From assembly GCA_027030605.1 (NCBI GenBank), contig JALVEV010000273.1, positions 1 through 21,102 on the forward strand: 21,102 nt of DNA, written 5' to 3'. Each line of letters starts with the position of its first letter. The stretch's first letter is position 1. Origin of the DNA: Campylobacteraceae bacterium. GTDB taxonomy: Bacteria > Campylobacterota > Campylobacteria > Campylobacterales > Sulfurovaceae. Shown in pieces: positions 6,607 through 13,904 of the stretch. The notes beneath the pieces were generated by a model. It saw only the letters and a program-made list of their open reading frames with translations. It ran no database searches and had not been told where the DNA came from. The translations under genes and the position numbers were made by a program.

Positions 6607-7821
6607 ATGCACTATTTAAAGTCACTTAATGTACAAGTTCTGTTAGGAATTATCTTAGGTATACTCTTTGGAGTTACCCTACCCCAAATTGCTTTGGAGC
6701 AAAAACTTATTGGAGATATGTTTGTTGCTCTATTAAAAATGTTGGTTGTCCCTTTAGTATTTGCCTCCATCTATACAGCTTTAACAGGGCTTGGCTCTGT
6801 TGAAAAGCTTAAGCAGATTGGGTTAAAAACCATTGGACTCTACCTCTTAACCACAGCTCTCTCTGTTCTTTTGGCAATTATTGTTATGAATATCTTTCCT
6901 ATTGGAGAGCCTGTTAGCTCTGCTGGACTAGAGTATACAAAAGCTTCAACCATTAAACCATTCTCTTTTCATGATATGATTATGTCATTTATCCCCTCTA
7001 ATGTCTTTAACTCATTAGCTACAGGGCAGATGATGCAGATAATTGTCTTTGCTATCTTTTTAGCTATGGCATCTTTTAAACTAGAGAAAAAACATCAAGA
7101 GGTACTTTTTGACCTCTTTACCTCTATCAATGAAGCGATGTTCCATATTGCTAAATGGGTTATTAACTTAACTCCTATTGGTGTTTTTTCACTTATTTCA
7201 TATATTATTGCAAAACAGGGAATAGATGTTATTTTAGGTCTATGGCAATATGTCTTAGTAGTTTTAGTAGTGATTATTTTACATGGTATAGTAACCCTAC
7301 CTTTAGTACTAAGCTTCTTTGCAAAAATTAACCCTTACAAATATATGAATGCAGTAAAAGAGTCAACCATTATGGCATTTTCAACAGCTTCATCAGCAGC
7401 AACTTTGCCTGTAAGTCTACGAGTAGTTCAAGAGAAAGGTGGAGTCTCTAAAGACTCAGCAGGGTTTGTTTTACCACTTGGAGCAACAGTCTCTATGGAT
7501 GGAACAGCAGCTTACTTAACCATTGCTGTACTCTACATTGCCAATATGGCAGGAGTTGCTATGAGCTTAGGTGACCAACTTATCTTAGGACTAACAGTAG
7601 TTGCTCTCTCGGTTGGGGTTGCAGCACTTCCTTCTGCTTCACTGGTTATGATGGTGGTTATTTTAAATCAGGTTGGATTACCTGTGGAGTATTTGGCAAT
7701 TATTGTGGCAGTAGATAGAATCTTAGATATGGCAAGAACATCACTTAATGTCACTTCTGATTTGGTGGTTACTAAGATTGTGGATGTTTTGACAAAGAGA
7801 CAAGAGAATACACGAAGCTAA
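6607..7821 (+). CDS. Dicarboxylate/acidic amino acid:cation symporter (DAACS family)
   Basis: Inner-membrane secondary transporter of 404 aa with eight predicted membrane spans and two re-entrant hairpins, as in GltPh/GltP/DctA. Hairpin 1 carries the serine-rich motif STASSAATLP (S262-S263) and hairpin 2 the segment GVAALPSAS. Transmembrane 8 has D370, D374, R377, T378, N381 and D385, which align with GltPh D390, D394, R397, T398, N401 and D405. The conserved Arg implies an acidic substrate such as aspartate, glutamate or a C4-dicarboxylate. The TM7 motif is SMDGT (296-300) instead of the usual NMDGT, so the cation-site Asn is a Ser. An A-rich tract ending AAGG lies 6 nt before the ATG. The exact substrate and coupling ion (sodium or proton) cannot be assigned. 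Confidence 0.9.
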   Translation: MHYLKSLNVQVLLGIILGILFGVTLPQIALEQKLIGDMFVALLKMLVVPLVFASIYTALTGLGSVEKLKQIGLKTIGLYLLTTALSVLLAIIVMNIFPIGEPVSSAGLEYTKASTIKPFSFHDMIMSFIPSNVFNSLATGQMMQIIVFAIFLAMASFKLEKKHQEVLFDLFTSINEAMFHIAKWVINLTPIGVFSLISYIIAKQGIDVILGLWQYVLVVLVVIILHGIVTLPLVLSFFAKINPYKYMNAVKESTIMAFSTASSAATLPVSLRVVQEKGGVSKDSAGFVLPLGATVSMDGTAAYLTIAVLYIANMAGVAMSLGDQLILGLTVVALSVGVAALPSASLVMMVVILNQVGLPVEYLAIIVAVDRILDMARTSLNVTSDLVVTKIVDVLTKRQENTRS

Positions 7822-7824
7822 AGC

Positions 7825-7865
7825 CGTCGATTCCTTATATGCAAATTGCATTTTCGGAATCGGCG
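7825..7865. terminator. Hairpin between convergent genes, possible bidirectional terminator
   Basis: Positions 7825-7834 pair with 7856-7865 (10 bp, one wobble; core CGATTCC/GGAATCG). The loop contains a second small palindrome (ATGCAAATTGCAT, 7839-7851). Flanking T tracts are short, so termination strength is uncertain, but the position between the symporter stop and the DAHP synthase stop fits a shared terminator. Confidence 0.5.
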
Positions 7866-7899
7866 TGTTTACACCCGAACAATTTAAATAAAAAGATAA

Positions 7900-9243
7900 T
7901 TACCCGTTAATCATCTCACCAATTTTAAAGGAAAGCTCTAAAGCTTGATTAGCATTGAGTCTTGGGTCACACTGGGTATGGTAACGACTTGCTAAATCAT
8001 CTGCTGTAATAGCACAAGAGGCTGAACCTGTACACTCAGTTACATCGTTTCCTGTCATCTCTAGGTGAATTCCACCTGCAACAGTTCCCATCTCTTTATG
8101 AATTGCAAAGAACTGCTCTACTTCAGAGAGAATATTGTTAAAATCTCTGGTCTTAAACCCTGTTGAACTCTTCTCTACATTTCCATGCATTGGGTCACAT
8201 GACCAAACAACATTTTTACCCTCATCTTTTACTCTTTTAAGTAGTTTTGGGAAAAACTCTTGAATTTTATCTGCACCCATACGAACAATAAGGTTTAATC
8301 TACCCTCTTCATTTTCAGGATTAAGAGCATCAATTAGTTCAATCAACTCATCCTCTTGCATAGTTGGTCCAACTTTACAACCAATAGGATTAGCAATACC
8401 TCTAAAGTACTCAATATGAGCATCTGTTAAATCTCTAGTTCTATCACCAATCCAAAGCATATGTGCTGAACAGTCATAATACTTATTATCTACCTCTGAG
8501 TCTATTTTAGTTAATGCCTCTTCGTAGTTTAGAAGTAGTGCTTCATGAGAAGAGAAGATAGTGGTCTGATGCAGTTGAGGTACTTGGTCACTTGAGAGAC
8601 CACATGCACTCATAAACTTAACTGCGTTATCAATCTTATGACTCAACTCTTCATATTTTTTACCCAACTCATTGTCTTTAATAAAGTCTAAATTCCACTG
8701 ATGAACCTTGTTAAGGTCAGCCAATCCACCACGTGAAAAGGCTCTTAACAGATTTTGAGTTGCAGCAGATTGATAATAGGCTCGAATCATATTGTGAGGA
8801 TTAGGAATACGTGCCTCTTGGGTAAACTCAACACTGTTTATAATGTCTCCACGGTAAGAGGGCAACTTAACACCATCTCTCTCTTCAAAATCAGAAGAGC
8901 GTGGTTTTGCAAACTGTCCTGCAATACGCCCTACTTTAACAACTGGTTTTCCAGTTGAATACATCATCACCATATTCATTTGCAACATAAGTTTAAAAAA
9001 GTTTTTAATGTTTGGTGTATTAAAATCAGCAAAACTCTCTGCACAATCTCCACCTTGAAGTAAAAAAGCCTCTCCTCTCCCTACTGCAGCTAACTTCTCT
9101 TTTAAAGTTCGTGCTTCTCCTGCAAAAATAAGTGGTGGATATGAACTAAGCTCCTCTTCTACACGTTTAAGTGCTTCTTGGTCACTATAGGTTGGTTGTT
9201 GCTTAATTGGAAACTCTCTCCAAGAGCTTGGTGTCCAGTTCAT
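7900..9243 (-). CDS. aroG: Class II 3-deoxy-D-arabino-heptulosonate 7-phosphate (DAHP) synthase
   Basis: First enzyme of the shikimate pathway: condenses phosphoenolpyruvate and erythrose 4-phosphate to DAHP. From ATG 9243 the protein is 447 aa, the usual class II length, and begins MNWTPSSWR like other family members. Family segments seen in order are GGDCAESF, RIAGQFAKPRS, PSYRGDIIN, RAYYQSAATQN, SSHEALLLNYEEAL, GDRTRDLTDAHIEYFRGI, NPIGCKVGP, a WSCDPMHGN metal-binding segment, GGIHLEMTGNDVTEC and a C-terminal RYHTQCDPRLN. A longer reading frame opens at 9291, but that start lies upstream of a TATAAT at 9277-9272 and adds an atypical N-terminus. AAGGATA lies just upstream of the chosen ATG. 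The symbol follows mycobacterial usage for class II enzymes; some Campylobacterota annotations use aroF. It is divergent from the thioredoxin-like lipoprotein gene. Confidence 0.95.
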   Translation of the reverse strand: MNWTPSSWREFPIKQQPTYSDQEALKRVEEELSSYPPLIFAGEARTLKEKLAAVGRGEAFLLQGGDCAESFADFNTPNIKNFFKLMLQMNMVMMYSTGKPVVKVGRIAGQFAKPRSSDFEERDGVKLPSYRGDIINSVEFTQEARIPNPHNMIRAYYQSAATQNLLRAFSRGGLADLNKVHQWNLDFIKDNELGKKYEELSHKIDNAVKFMSACGLSSDQVPQLHQTTIFSSHEALLLNYEEALTKIDSEVDNKYYDCSAHMLWIGDRTRDLTDAHIEYFRGIANPIGCKVGPTMQEDELIELIDALNPENEEGRLNLIVRMGADKIQEFFPKLLKRVKDEGKNVVWSCDPMHGNVEKSSTGFKTRDFNNILSEVEQFFAIHKEMGTVAGGIHLEMTGNDVTECTGSASCAITADDLASRYHTQCDPRLNANQALELSFKIGEMING

Positions 9244-9248
9244 CTTCT

Positions 9249-9255
9249 TATCCTT
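9249..9255 (-). promoter_or_regulatory. Ribosome binding site that sets the DAHP synthase start
   Basis: On the minus strand AAGGATA (9255-9249) precedes the ATG at 9243 by about 5-8 nt. Confidence 0.65.
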
Positions 9256-9271
9256 CGAAATTAATTCCGAA

Positions 9272-9277
9272 ATTATA
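9272..9277 (-). promoter_or_regulatory. -10 promoter element of the DAHP synthase gene
   Basis: Minus-strand TATAAT (9277-9272), preceded by TTTTTTGG and thus in a T-rich extended context. The expected transcript start is near 9265, giving a leader of about 22 nt to ATG 9243 and excluding the in-frame ATG at 9291. Confidence 0.6.
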
Positions 9278-9321
9278 CCAAAAAAATACAAAATTAAGTA
9301 TTTATTGTATGTTTATGTAGG

Positions 9322-9333
9322 TATGGATATAAT
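9322..9333 (+). promoter_or_regulatory. -10 promoter element of the thioredoxin-like lipoprotein gene
   Basis: TATGGATATAAT contains TATAAT at 9328-9333, 21 bp upstream of the ATG at 9355. AAGGA (9345-9349) follows as ribosome binding site. It shares the octamer GATATAAT with the mutS2, YfgM-like and hpf promoters. Confidence 0.55.
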
Positions 9334-9354
9334 AAAATTTAAAAAAGGACTTTT

Positions 9355-9954
9355 ATGCAAAAAAAACTGCTACTACTTGTATTTCTTGCAACAGCTATCT
9401 TCTCAACAGGGTGTATACCTAGAACATCTCCACATACTATTCAACGGAATACTCTACCAAACACCCAGCCAATAACCTATCCTCAAGTAAGAAATTCATC
9501 TCTACCTACTTTTTCTTATCAGAAAGTTCAGACCGTACAGGGTCCAGTATTAACAATTGGTTCAAATCGTACAGGTTTTTTATTTCCCGATTTTAAAGGA
9601 AAAATTATTCTTTTAGAAGTTTTTGGTCAACATTGTCATTTCTGTATTGAGTCACTACCTAGTATCACCTACTTGCATTCAAAATATCGTCAAAACCTAC
9701 AAGTTGTAGCACTCCAAGTTCAAGAGCAAATGAGTAGGAGTAAAGCAAATAGTCTTATTCAACAATTTAATATGAACTATCCTATTATTGATAGAGCAAA
9801 TGGCTCTGAGTTGATGTCTATTTTAAAAAGTAATTATGAATGGACAGGTTCGCTTCCATTTACGCTCTTAATTAAAAATGGAGTTACCCAACAAGTTTTT
9901 ACAGAACAAACAGACCAAGAAGAGATAGAGAGAGCAATTCAAAGCTTACTTTAA
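9355..9954 (+). CDS. Thioredoxin-fold (TlpA/ResA-like) lipoprotein
   Basis: Predicted membrane-anchored periplasmic thiol-disulfide protein of 199 aa. The lipoprotein signal ends in FSTGC (lipidated Cys20). A low-complexity Pro/Thr/Asn-rich stretch follows (about 21-60). The thioredoxin-like domain (about 61-199) has strand KIILLEVFG, the redox motif C94-H-F-C97, and a cis-proline loop GSLPFT (P168). The family does periplasmic reduction, for example of apocytochromes, or oxidation of thiols; which applies is not evident. The CHFC motif differs from the common CxPC of TlpA/ResA. The signal and ribosome binding site support ATG 9355. It is divergent from DAHP synthase and convergent with the EAL gene, so it is probably monocistronic. 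Confidence 0.85.
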   Translation: MQKKLLLLVFLATAIFSTGCIPRTSPHTIQRNTLPNTQPITYPQVRNSSLPTFSYQKVQTVQGPVLTIGSNRTGFLFPDFKGKIILLEVFGQHCHFCIESLPSITYLHSKYRQNLQVVALQVQEQMSRSKANSLIQQFNMNYPIIDRANGSELMSILKSNYEWTGSLPFTLLIKNGVTQQVFTEQTDQEEIERAIQSLL

Positions 9955-9966
9955 ATTGATTAATTA

Positions 9967-10007
9967 AAGTAGACTTTATAGAAAAAGTCTACTTAAATTA
10001 TTTTTTT
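9967..10007. terminator. Strong bidirectional terminator overlapping the EAL gene stop codon
   Basis: AAGTAGACTTT (9967-9977) and AAAGTCTACTT (9984-9994) form a perfect 11-bp stem with a 6-nt loop, followed by AAATTA and seven T on the plus strand (tract 10001-10007). On the minus strand the stem begins within the stop codon of the EAL gene (9993-9995) and is followed by an A/T-rich tract, so it may end both convergent transcripts. Confidence 0.75.
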
Positions 10008-11231
10008 CTGAAGAAGGTCTGCTTTACCAAAATAGTAGCCTTGAGAGTAGTCAACACCTATTTCACAAAGAATTTTATAGATATTTTCATTCTCAACATA
10101 CTCTGCAATAGTCTTGAATCCTTGTTTTTTGGAAAAGTATACAATAGTCTCTACCATATTCCTAGACAATATATTTGATTCAATATCTCGAATTAAAGAA
10201 CCATCTATTTTAATATAATCTGGTTCATATGCTAAAATTCTTGAAAAATTTGAAAAACCTTTACCAAAATCATCTATAGCAATACTAACTCCTTTAGATT
10301 TTATCTCTCTAATGAACTCTGTAGTCATTGCTAAATCTTGAACCTCTTCATCTTCAATAATTTCAACAGTAATTCTATAGGTTTCTGTTTTATAACGCTC
10401 TAAAAGCTCAAAGAACTCTTCTCTTGTACTCTTTTCTGTCATATCTAAGGTTGAAAGATTTATAGAAATTTCCATATCGGTATAAAATAATGCTCGAAAA
10501 GAGTTTCTTAACACAATCGTTGTAATCTCATTATAGTACTTACCCTCTTTAGCTGTCTCTAAAAAGAAATAGGGAGAGACAATATTACCCTCTTCATCTA
10601 TTAAACGAACTAATGATTCATACTTTTCAATCTTTTGTGTTTTGTTATTAACAATCGGTTGAAAATAAGAGACAATATTGTAACTATTTATAGCTTTTCG
10701 TAACATATTAAATGTCTCTAGTTTTTTAACAGCAGTAGCTTTCTCTTCATCAAGCAACTTATTAGCTATAATAAAACTCTGTTTACTATTTAACAAATTA
10801 CGTAAACCTGCTTTTGCTTTCTCTAGAGCATGTCTACCGTAGGCTAAAGAGGTTATAATAAAGAGTGTGTAATCAATAAGACCAATTTTAATATGTGCAC
10901 TATTAACCCTCTTGTGAAACTCTTTTATAGTACTATTTAAAGTTTCGGACTTAATTAACTGTTTATCATAGGGCTTAACAAAAACGAATTCACCATTTTC
11001 TAAAAGATAAACTCTCATAAAATTACATCTTTTCGGCATATGAGATAAAAGTTTTTTAGCAAATCGTTTTTGAAGTTTTTTACTAATTTTACTTTTCAAT
11101 GAAAAATTCAAATACTTAAACTCTTCTATCTTAATCAGTATAACAATAGCCTCATCCAAAGTATCAAGATAATCAATTAAATTATGTTCTCCAAAAAATA
11201 GATGATTGTTCATTGTAAATTTATCTATCAA
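9993..11231 (-). CDS. Degenerate GGDEF plus EAL domain protein, probable c-di-GMP phosphodiesterase
   Basis: Cytoplasmic protein of 412 aa with no membrane span or sensor domain. Residues about 25-155 have the GGDEF fold, but the signature is ENGEF (78-82), so diguanylate cyclase activity is not expected. Residues about 185-405 are an EAL domain with the catalytic set present: E205 (motif reads ESL), N258, E290, D320-D321 (DDFGKGFSNF), K341, E377 and Q397 (SQGYYFG). It should therefore hydrolyse c-di-GMP. The start is a TTG: minus-strand AAAGG (11244-11240) sits 8 nt before it, whereas the ATG seven codons in is too far. It is divergent from recG with a 240-bp gap. It may influence motility, biofilm or pilus functions, which is inference. 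Confidence 0.88.
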   Translation of the reverse strand: MIDKFTMNNHLFFGEHNLIDYLDTLDEAIVILIKIEEFKYLNFSLKSKISKKLQKRFAKKLLSHMPKRCNFMRVYLLENGEFVFVKPYDKQLIKSETLNSTIKEFHKRVNSAHIKIGLIDYTLFIITSLAYGRHALEKAKAGLRNLLNSKQSFIIANKLLDEEKATAVKKLETFNMLRKAINSYNIVSYFQPIVNNKTQKIEKYESLVRLIDEEGNIVSPYFFLETAKEGKYYNEITTIVLRNSFRALFYTDMEISINLSTLDMTEKSTREEFFELLERYKTETYRITVEIIEDEEVQDLAMTTEFIREIKSKGVSIAIDDFGKGFSNFSRILAYEPDYIKIDGSLIRDIESNILSRNMVETIVYFSKKQGFKTIAEYVENENIYKILCEIGVDYSQGYYFGKADLLQKKII

Positions 11232-11239
11232 CTTATAAG

Positions 11240-11246
11240 CCTTTCT
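11240..11246 (-). promoter_or_regulatory. Ribosome binding site supporting a TTG start of the EAL gene
   Basis: Minus-strand AGAAAGG lies 8 nt before the TTG at 11231. The first ATG in frame (11213) would be 26 nt from it. Confidence 0.55.
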
Positions 11247-11273
11247 AAAAAAATATTAATTTTATATAAGCTT

Positions 11274-11302
11274 CTATTTTAGTACAAAAAGCCGTAAAAT
11301 AG
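11274..11302. repeat. Inverted repeat in the EAL/recG divergent intergenic region
   Basis: CTATTTTA (11274-11281) and TAAAATAG (11295-11302) are perfect inverted arms 13 bp apart. It lies about 45-70 bp upstream of the EAL start, just upstream of a TATAAA-like sequence on the minus strand. That is a suitable place for an operator, but a chance AT-rich palindrome cannot be excluded. The rest of 11232-11471 is AT-rich, with only the recG promoter recognised. Confidence 0.35.
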
Positions 11303-11440
11303 GTCATTAGAGAGCTTATTAAGATAATTTAAAACATAATAGTTACAAGAGTATACAATTAAATTATAATAATTATTATATTTGAATAGATAAAAACATT
11401 ACAATGTGACATTTTTCTCTATTTTAAAAAAAATTTTCAG

Positions 11441-11446
11441 TATAAT
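11441..11446 (+). promoter_or_regulatory. -10 promoter element of recG
   Basis: TATAAT preceded by a T/A-rich tract and TTTTCAG, 26 bp upstream of the ATG at 11472. GAGGAG (11461-11466) is the ribosome binding site. Confidence 0.55.
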
Positions 11447-11471
11447 TAACTCTATTAACTGAGGAGATTTT

Positions 11472-13256
11472 ATGAAAGAAGCTAAAGTCCTATTCCAAAA
11501 ACTAAAAATTGTTTCACTTCTTGATTTAGCACTAATTTTACCTACCTCTTACAACAACACTACCCTCTCTTCTAAAATCACTATAGGAAAAGTGAATACC
11601 TTTGAAGCCAAAGTTGAAGAGGTAAATAGTGTTAATGGTAAACTTCGTATTACCTTTTGGCTTCCCCAATTTCATAAACAACTCAGCTCTATGCTCTTTA
11701 GAGTTACCCCTTATCACTATCAGCTCTTTACTGTAGGTTCTAAACACTTTATTCAAGGTAGAGTCGAAGAGTACAAAGGCTTTTTACAGATGAATCAGCC
11801 CAAATCACTCAAACAGATAGGAGAGATTATTCCAAAATACTCAACAGCTATAAAGCAGAGTAGTATTCGCTCTTTAATTGAGTGTTATATCAACGAAAAA
11901 AATCTCTATGCAGAGGGGTTAAACCAATATGAGGTCAATACTATTCTAGGACTACACTATCCAAAAAATATACAACAGATTGAAGAGTATGACCAAGAGG
12001 TACTTAAGTTTATAGAGGCGTTTAACCACATGAAGAAACTTAAAGGAAAACGTGAAGATTTTCCTGCTATAGAGGCTCTTAATGGAGAGCTACACTCTTT
12101 TGTAAAAGCTCTTCCTTTTGAGTTAACCAAAGAGCAACAAGCTGTTATTTATGAGGTACAACAGGATTTAAAACAAAAAGAGAAGGCTACTAAACGGCTT
12201 ATAATAGGTGATGTAGGTTCTGGAAAAACGATGGTTATTTTAGCTAGTGCTGTTATGGCTTACCCATCAAAGAGTATTCTTATGGCTCCAACCTCTCTAC
12301 TTGCTCTTCAACTCTATGAAGAGGCACAAAAACATCTACCCCAACATATTAAAACTGCTTTAGTGATGCAAGGGAGTAGTGAGGGAGATTATTTAGAAGC
12401 AGATTTTATTATAGGGACTCATGCTCTACTCTTTAAAGAGGATTTACCAAAAGCTTCACTTGTTATGGTAGATGAACAGCACCGTTTTGGAACAAAACAA
12501 CGTGCCTTACTTGAAGCGATGATGGCAAATGAAGAGAGGAAACCTCACTATCTACAGTTTTCTGCAACCCCTATTCCTAGAACCCAAGCGATGATGCAGT
12601 CTGAGCTTATAGATGTAAGCTTAATAACATCTACCCCTTTTAAAAAAGATATTACCTCACGCATTATCTCAAAAGAGGATTTTCCTGAACTTTTAGAGTC
12701 TATCAAAGAGGAGATTGCACAAGAACATCAAGTGCTTATTGTCTACCCTTTGGTAGAAGAGAGCAAAGAGATTCCTTACCAATCGATTGATGAAGGTCGA
12801 GGTTTTTGGGAGAAGAGATTTGAAAATGTCTATGTAACCCATGGAAAAGATAAAAACAAAGAGGAGGTTCTACAAGAGTTTAGAGACAAGGGCAACATTC
12901 TTTTAGCTACAACAGTTGTAGAGGTGGGTATCTCTTTACCAAGGTTAACTCTTATTGTTATTGTAGGTGCTGAACGTTTAGGATTAGCTACACTTCACCA
13001 ACTACGTGGACGTGTAGGACGCTTAGGGCTAAAGAGCTACTGTTACCTCTTTACCAATGATAAAAACAATAAACGCCTTCAATCATTTACGCAAACTATG
13101 AGTGGATTTGAGATTGCAAAGTTAGATTTAATGTTTAGAAAATCGGGAGATATTTTAGATGGAACCATACAGAGTGGTATGCAGTTTAAATGGCTTAATT
13201 TGGCTAAAGATGAACATATTGTAAAAGTAGCTAAAGAGAGGGTTAAAATGTTATAG
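11472..13256 (+). CDS. recG: RecG, ATP-dependent DNA helicase
   Basis: Helicase that remodels stalled forks and recombination intermediates. The 594-aa product is shorter than Escherichia coli RecG (693 aa) but has the same order. An N-terminal wedge/OB domain (about 25-120) precedes a superfamily 2 helicase core with Walker A GDVGSGKT (246-253), the DEQH box (334-337), SATPIPRT, the motif THGKDKNKEEVL, VVEVGISLP and HQLRGRVGR. A C-terminal RecG-type translocation segment reads FRKSGDILDGTIQSG. The last helicase elements have one or two substitutions relative to well-studied RecGs. Start and ribosome binding site are unambiguous. It is convergent with hpf, with two repeat hairpins between them. 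Confidence 0.92.
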   Translation: MKEAKVLFQKLKIVSLLDLALILPTSYNNTTLSSKITIGKVNTFEAKVEEVNSVNGKLRITFWLPQFHKQLSSMLFRVTPYHYQLFTVGSKHFIQGRVEEYKGFLQMNQPKSLKQIGEIIPKYSTAIKQSSIRSLIECYINEKNLYAEGLNQYEVNTILGLHYPKNIQQIEEYDQEVLKFIEAFNHMKKLKGKREDFPAIEALNGELHSFVKALPFELTKEQQAVIYEVQQDLKQKEKATKRLIIGDVGSGKTMVILASAVMAYPSKSILMAPTSLLALQLYEEAQKHLPQHIKTALVMQGSSEGDYLEADFIIGTHALLFKEDLPKASLVMVDEQHRFGTKQRALLEAMMANEERKPHYLQFSATPIPRTQAMMQSELIDVSLITSTPFKKDITSRIISKEDFPELLESIKEEIAQEHQVLIVYPLVEESKEIPYQSIDEGRGFWEKRFENVYVTHGKDKNKEEVLQEFRDKGNILLATTVVEVGISLPRLTLIVIVGAERLGLATLHQLRGRVGRLGLKSYCYLFTNDKNNKRLQSFTQTMSGFEIAKLDLMFRKSGDILDGTIQSGMQFKWLNLAKDEHIVKVAKERVKML

Positions 13257-13307
13257 GGTGCGTTTCCCAACGCACCGTAAATTATAATGTGCTGTTTCCC
13301 AACACAC
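13257..13307. repeat. Two tandem REP-like hairpins between recG and hpf
   Basis: The first hairpin begins one base after the recG stop: GGTGCGTT (13257-13264), loop TCCC, AACGCACC (13269-13276), a perfect 8-bp stem. The second is a degenerate copy, GTGCTGTT (13289-13296), loop TCCC, AACACAC (13301-13307), pairing with one bulged C. The shared core TTTCCCAAC and similar flanks suggest a tandem palindromic repeat that could also end the two convergent transcripts, though no T tract follows. Confidence 0.7.
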
Positions 13308-13313
13308 TATAGA

Positions 13314-13844
13314 TTAATAGAGACCAAATTTTCCATCAGCTCTCTTATACATAACTCTCATAAGACCATCATGGTCATTAAATACGATAAATTGTCGCTT
13401 CTTCTCAGCTTTTAGGGCTTCAATAGCTTCGTCAAAATCTAGTGGTTTATGAAGTTCTAAATCCATAGGAACAATCTCTACCTCTTCTGGCTCTAAATCA
13501 AGTACTGCTTCAGCCTCTTCACCTAAATCTTTAAAAGACATTACTTTGTGGTTTTTAATTTTATCTGCATGTCTTCTTAGTGCTTTCTTTGCTCTCTCAA
13601 AAGCCATATCTACAGCAGTATAAACATCTTTATCTTTTTGAGTAATAACAATAGTATTTTTATCTTTTAGATTAAGAACCAGCTCTACAGATACCCCCTC
13701 TTTATTTTTATTATTGGCTGAGATAATAGTGTTGCTTGAAATAATATTTAAATTATATTTGTCCAGTGTATCAATACTCTGCGAGATGTGTTCTCTTAGA
13801 GAATCCGATAGGTCAAAATGTCTTCCCACTATATTTTTGCTCAT
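13314..13844 (-). CDS. hpf: Long-form ribosome hibernation promoting factor
   Basis: Cytoplasmic protein of 176 aa that binds the decoding region of the 30S subunit and, in the long form, dimerises 70S ribosomes into inactive 100S particles. The N-terminal domain (about 1-100) has the HPF/YfiA beta-alpha-beta pattern, including GRHFDLSDSLREHI at the start and a basic helix RAKKALRRHADKIKNHK. An acidic linker (about 104-122) precedes the C-terminal dimerisation domain (about 123-176), with KPLDFDEAIEALK and FIVFNDHDGLMRVMYKR. AAAGGA lies 7 nt before the ATG and a TATAAT -10 is at 13910-13905. Expression is probably raised in slow growth, as is known for the family. It is transcribed in the same direction as the pilin operon but from its own promoter. 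Confidence 0.93.
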   Translation of the reverse strand: MSKNIVGRHFDLSDSLREHISQSIDTLDKYNLNIISSNTIISANNKNKEGVSVELVLNLKDKNTIVITQKDKDVYTAVDMAFERAKKALRRHADKIKNHKVMSFKDLGEEAEAVLDLEPEEVEIVPMDLELHKPLDFDEAIEALKAEKKRQFIVFNDHDGLMRVMYKRADGKFGLY

Positions 13845-13867
13845 AATTTATCCTTTATGTTTGAGTA

Positions 13868-13898
13868 ACTTAACTCCTAACATTTTCAGTTGTTAAGT
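13868..13898 (-). promoter_or_regulatory. Inverted repeat in the hpf leader
   Basis: ACTTAAC (13868-13874) and GTTAAGT (13892-13898) are perfect 7-bp arms 17 nt apart. They would form a hairpin near the 5' end of the hpf transcript if transcription starts near 13898. This could affect mRNA stability or be an operator; it may also be chance. Confidence 0.3.
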
Positions 13899-13904
13899 AT
13901 TAAT

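Noticed and set aside
9244..9291. N-terminal extension of DAHP synthase from ATG 9291
   Set aside because: It lies upstream of a consensus TATAAT and adds residues unlike class II family N-termini; the ATG at 9243 has a ribosome binding site and the typical MNWTPSSW start.
11403..11413. CRP/FNR-like palindrome AATGTGACATT upstream of recG
   Set aside because: The arms are only 5 bp with one central base, the spacing does not match known CRP/FNR sites, and in an AT-rich region chance is a sufficient explanation.
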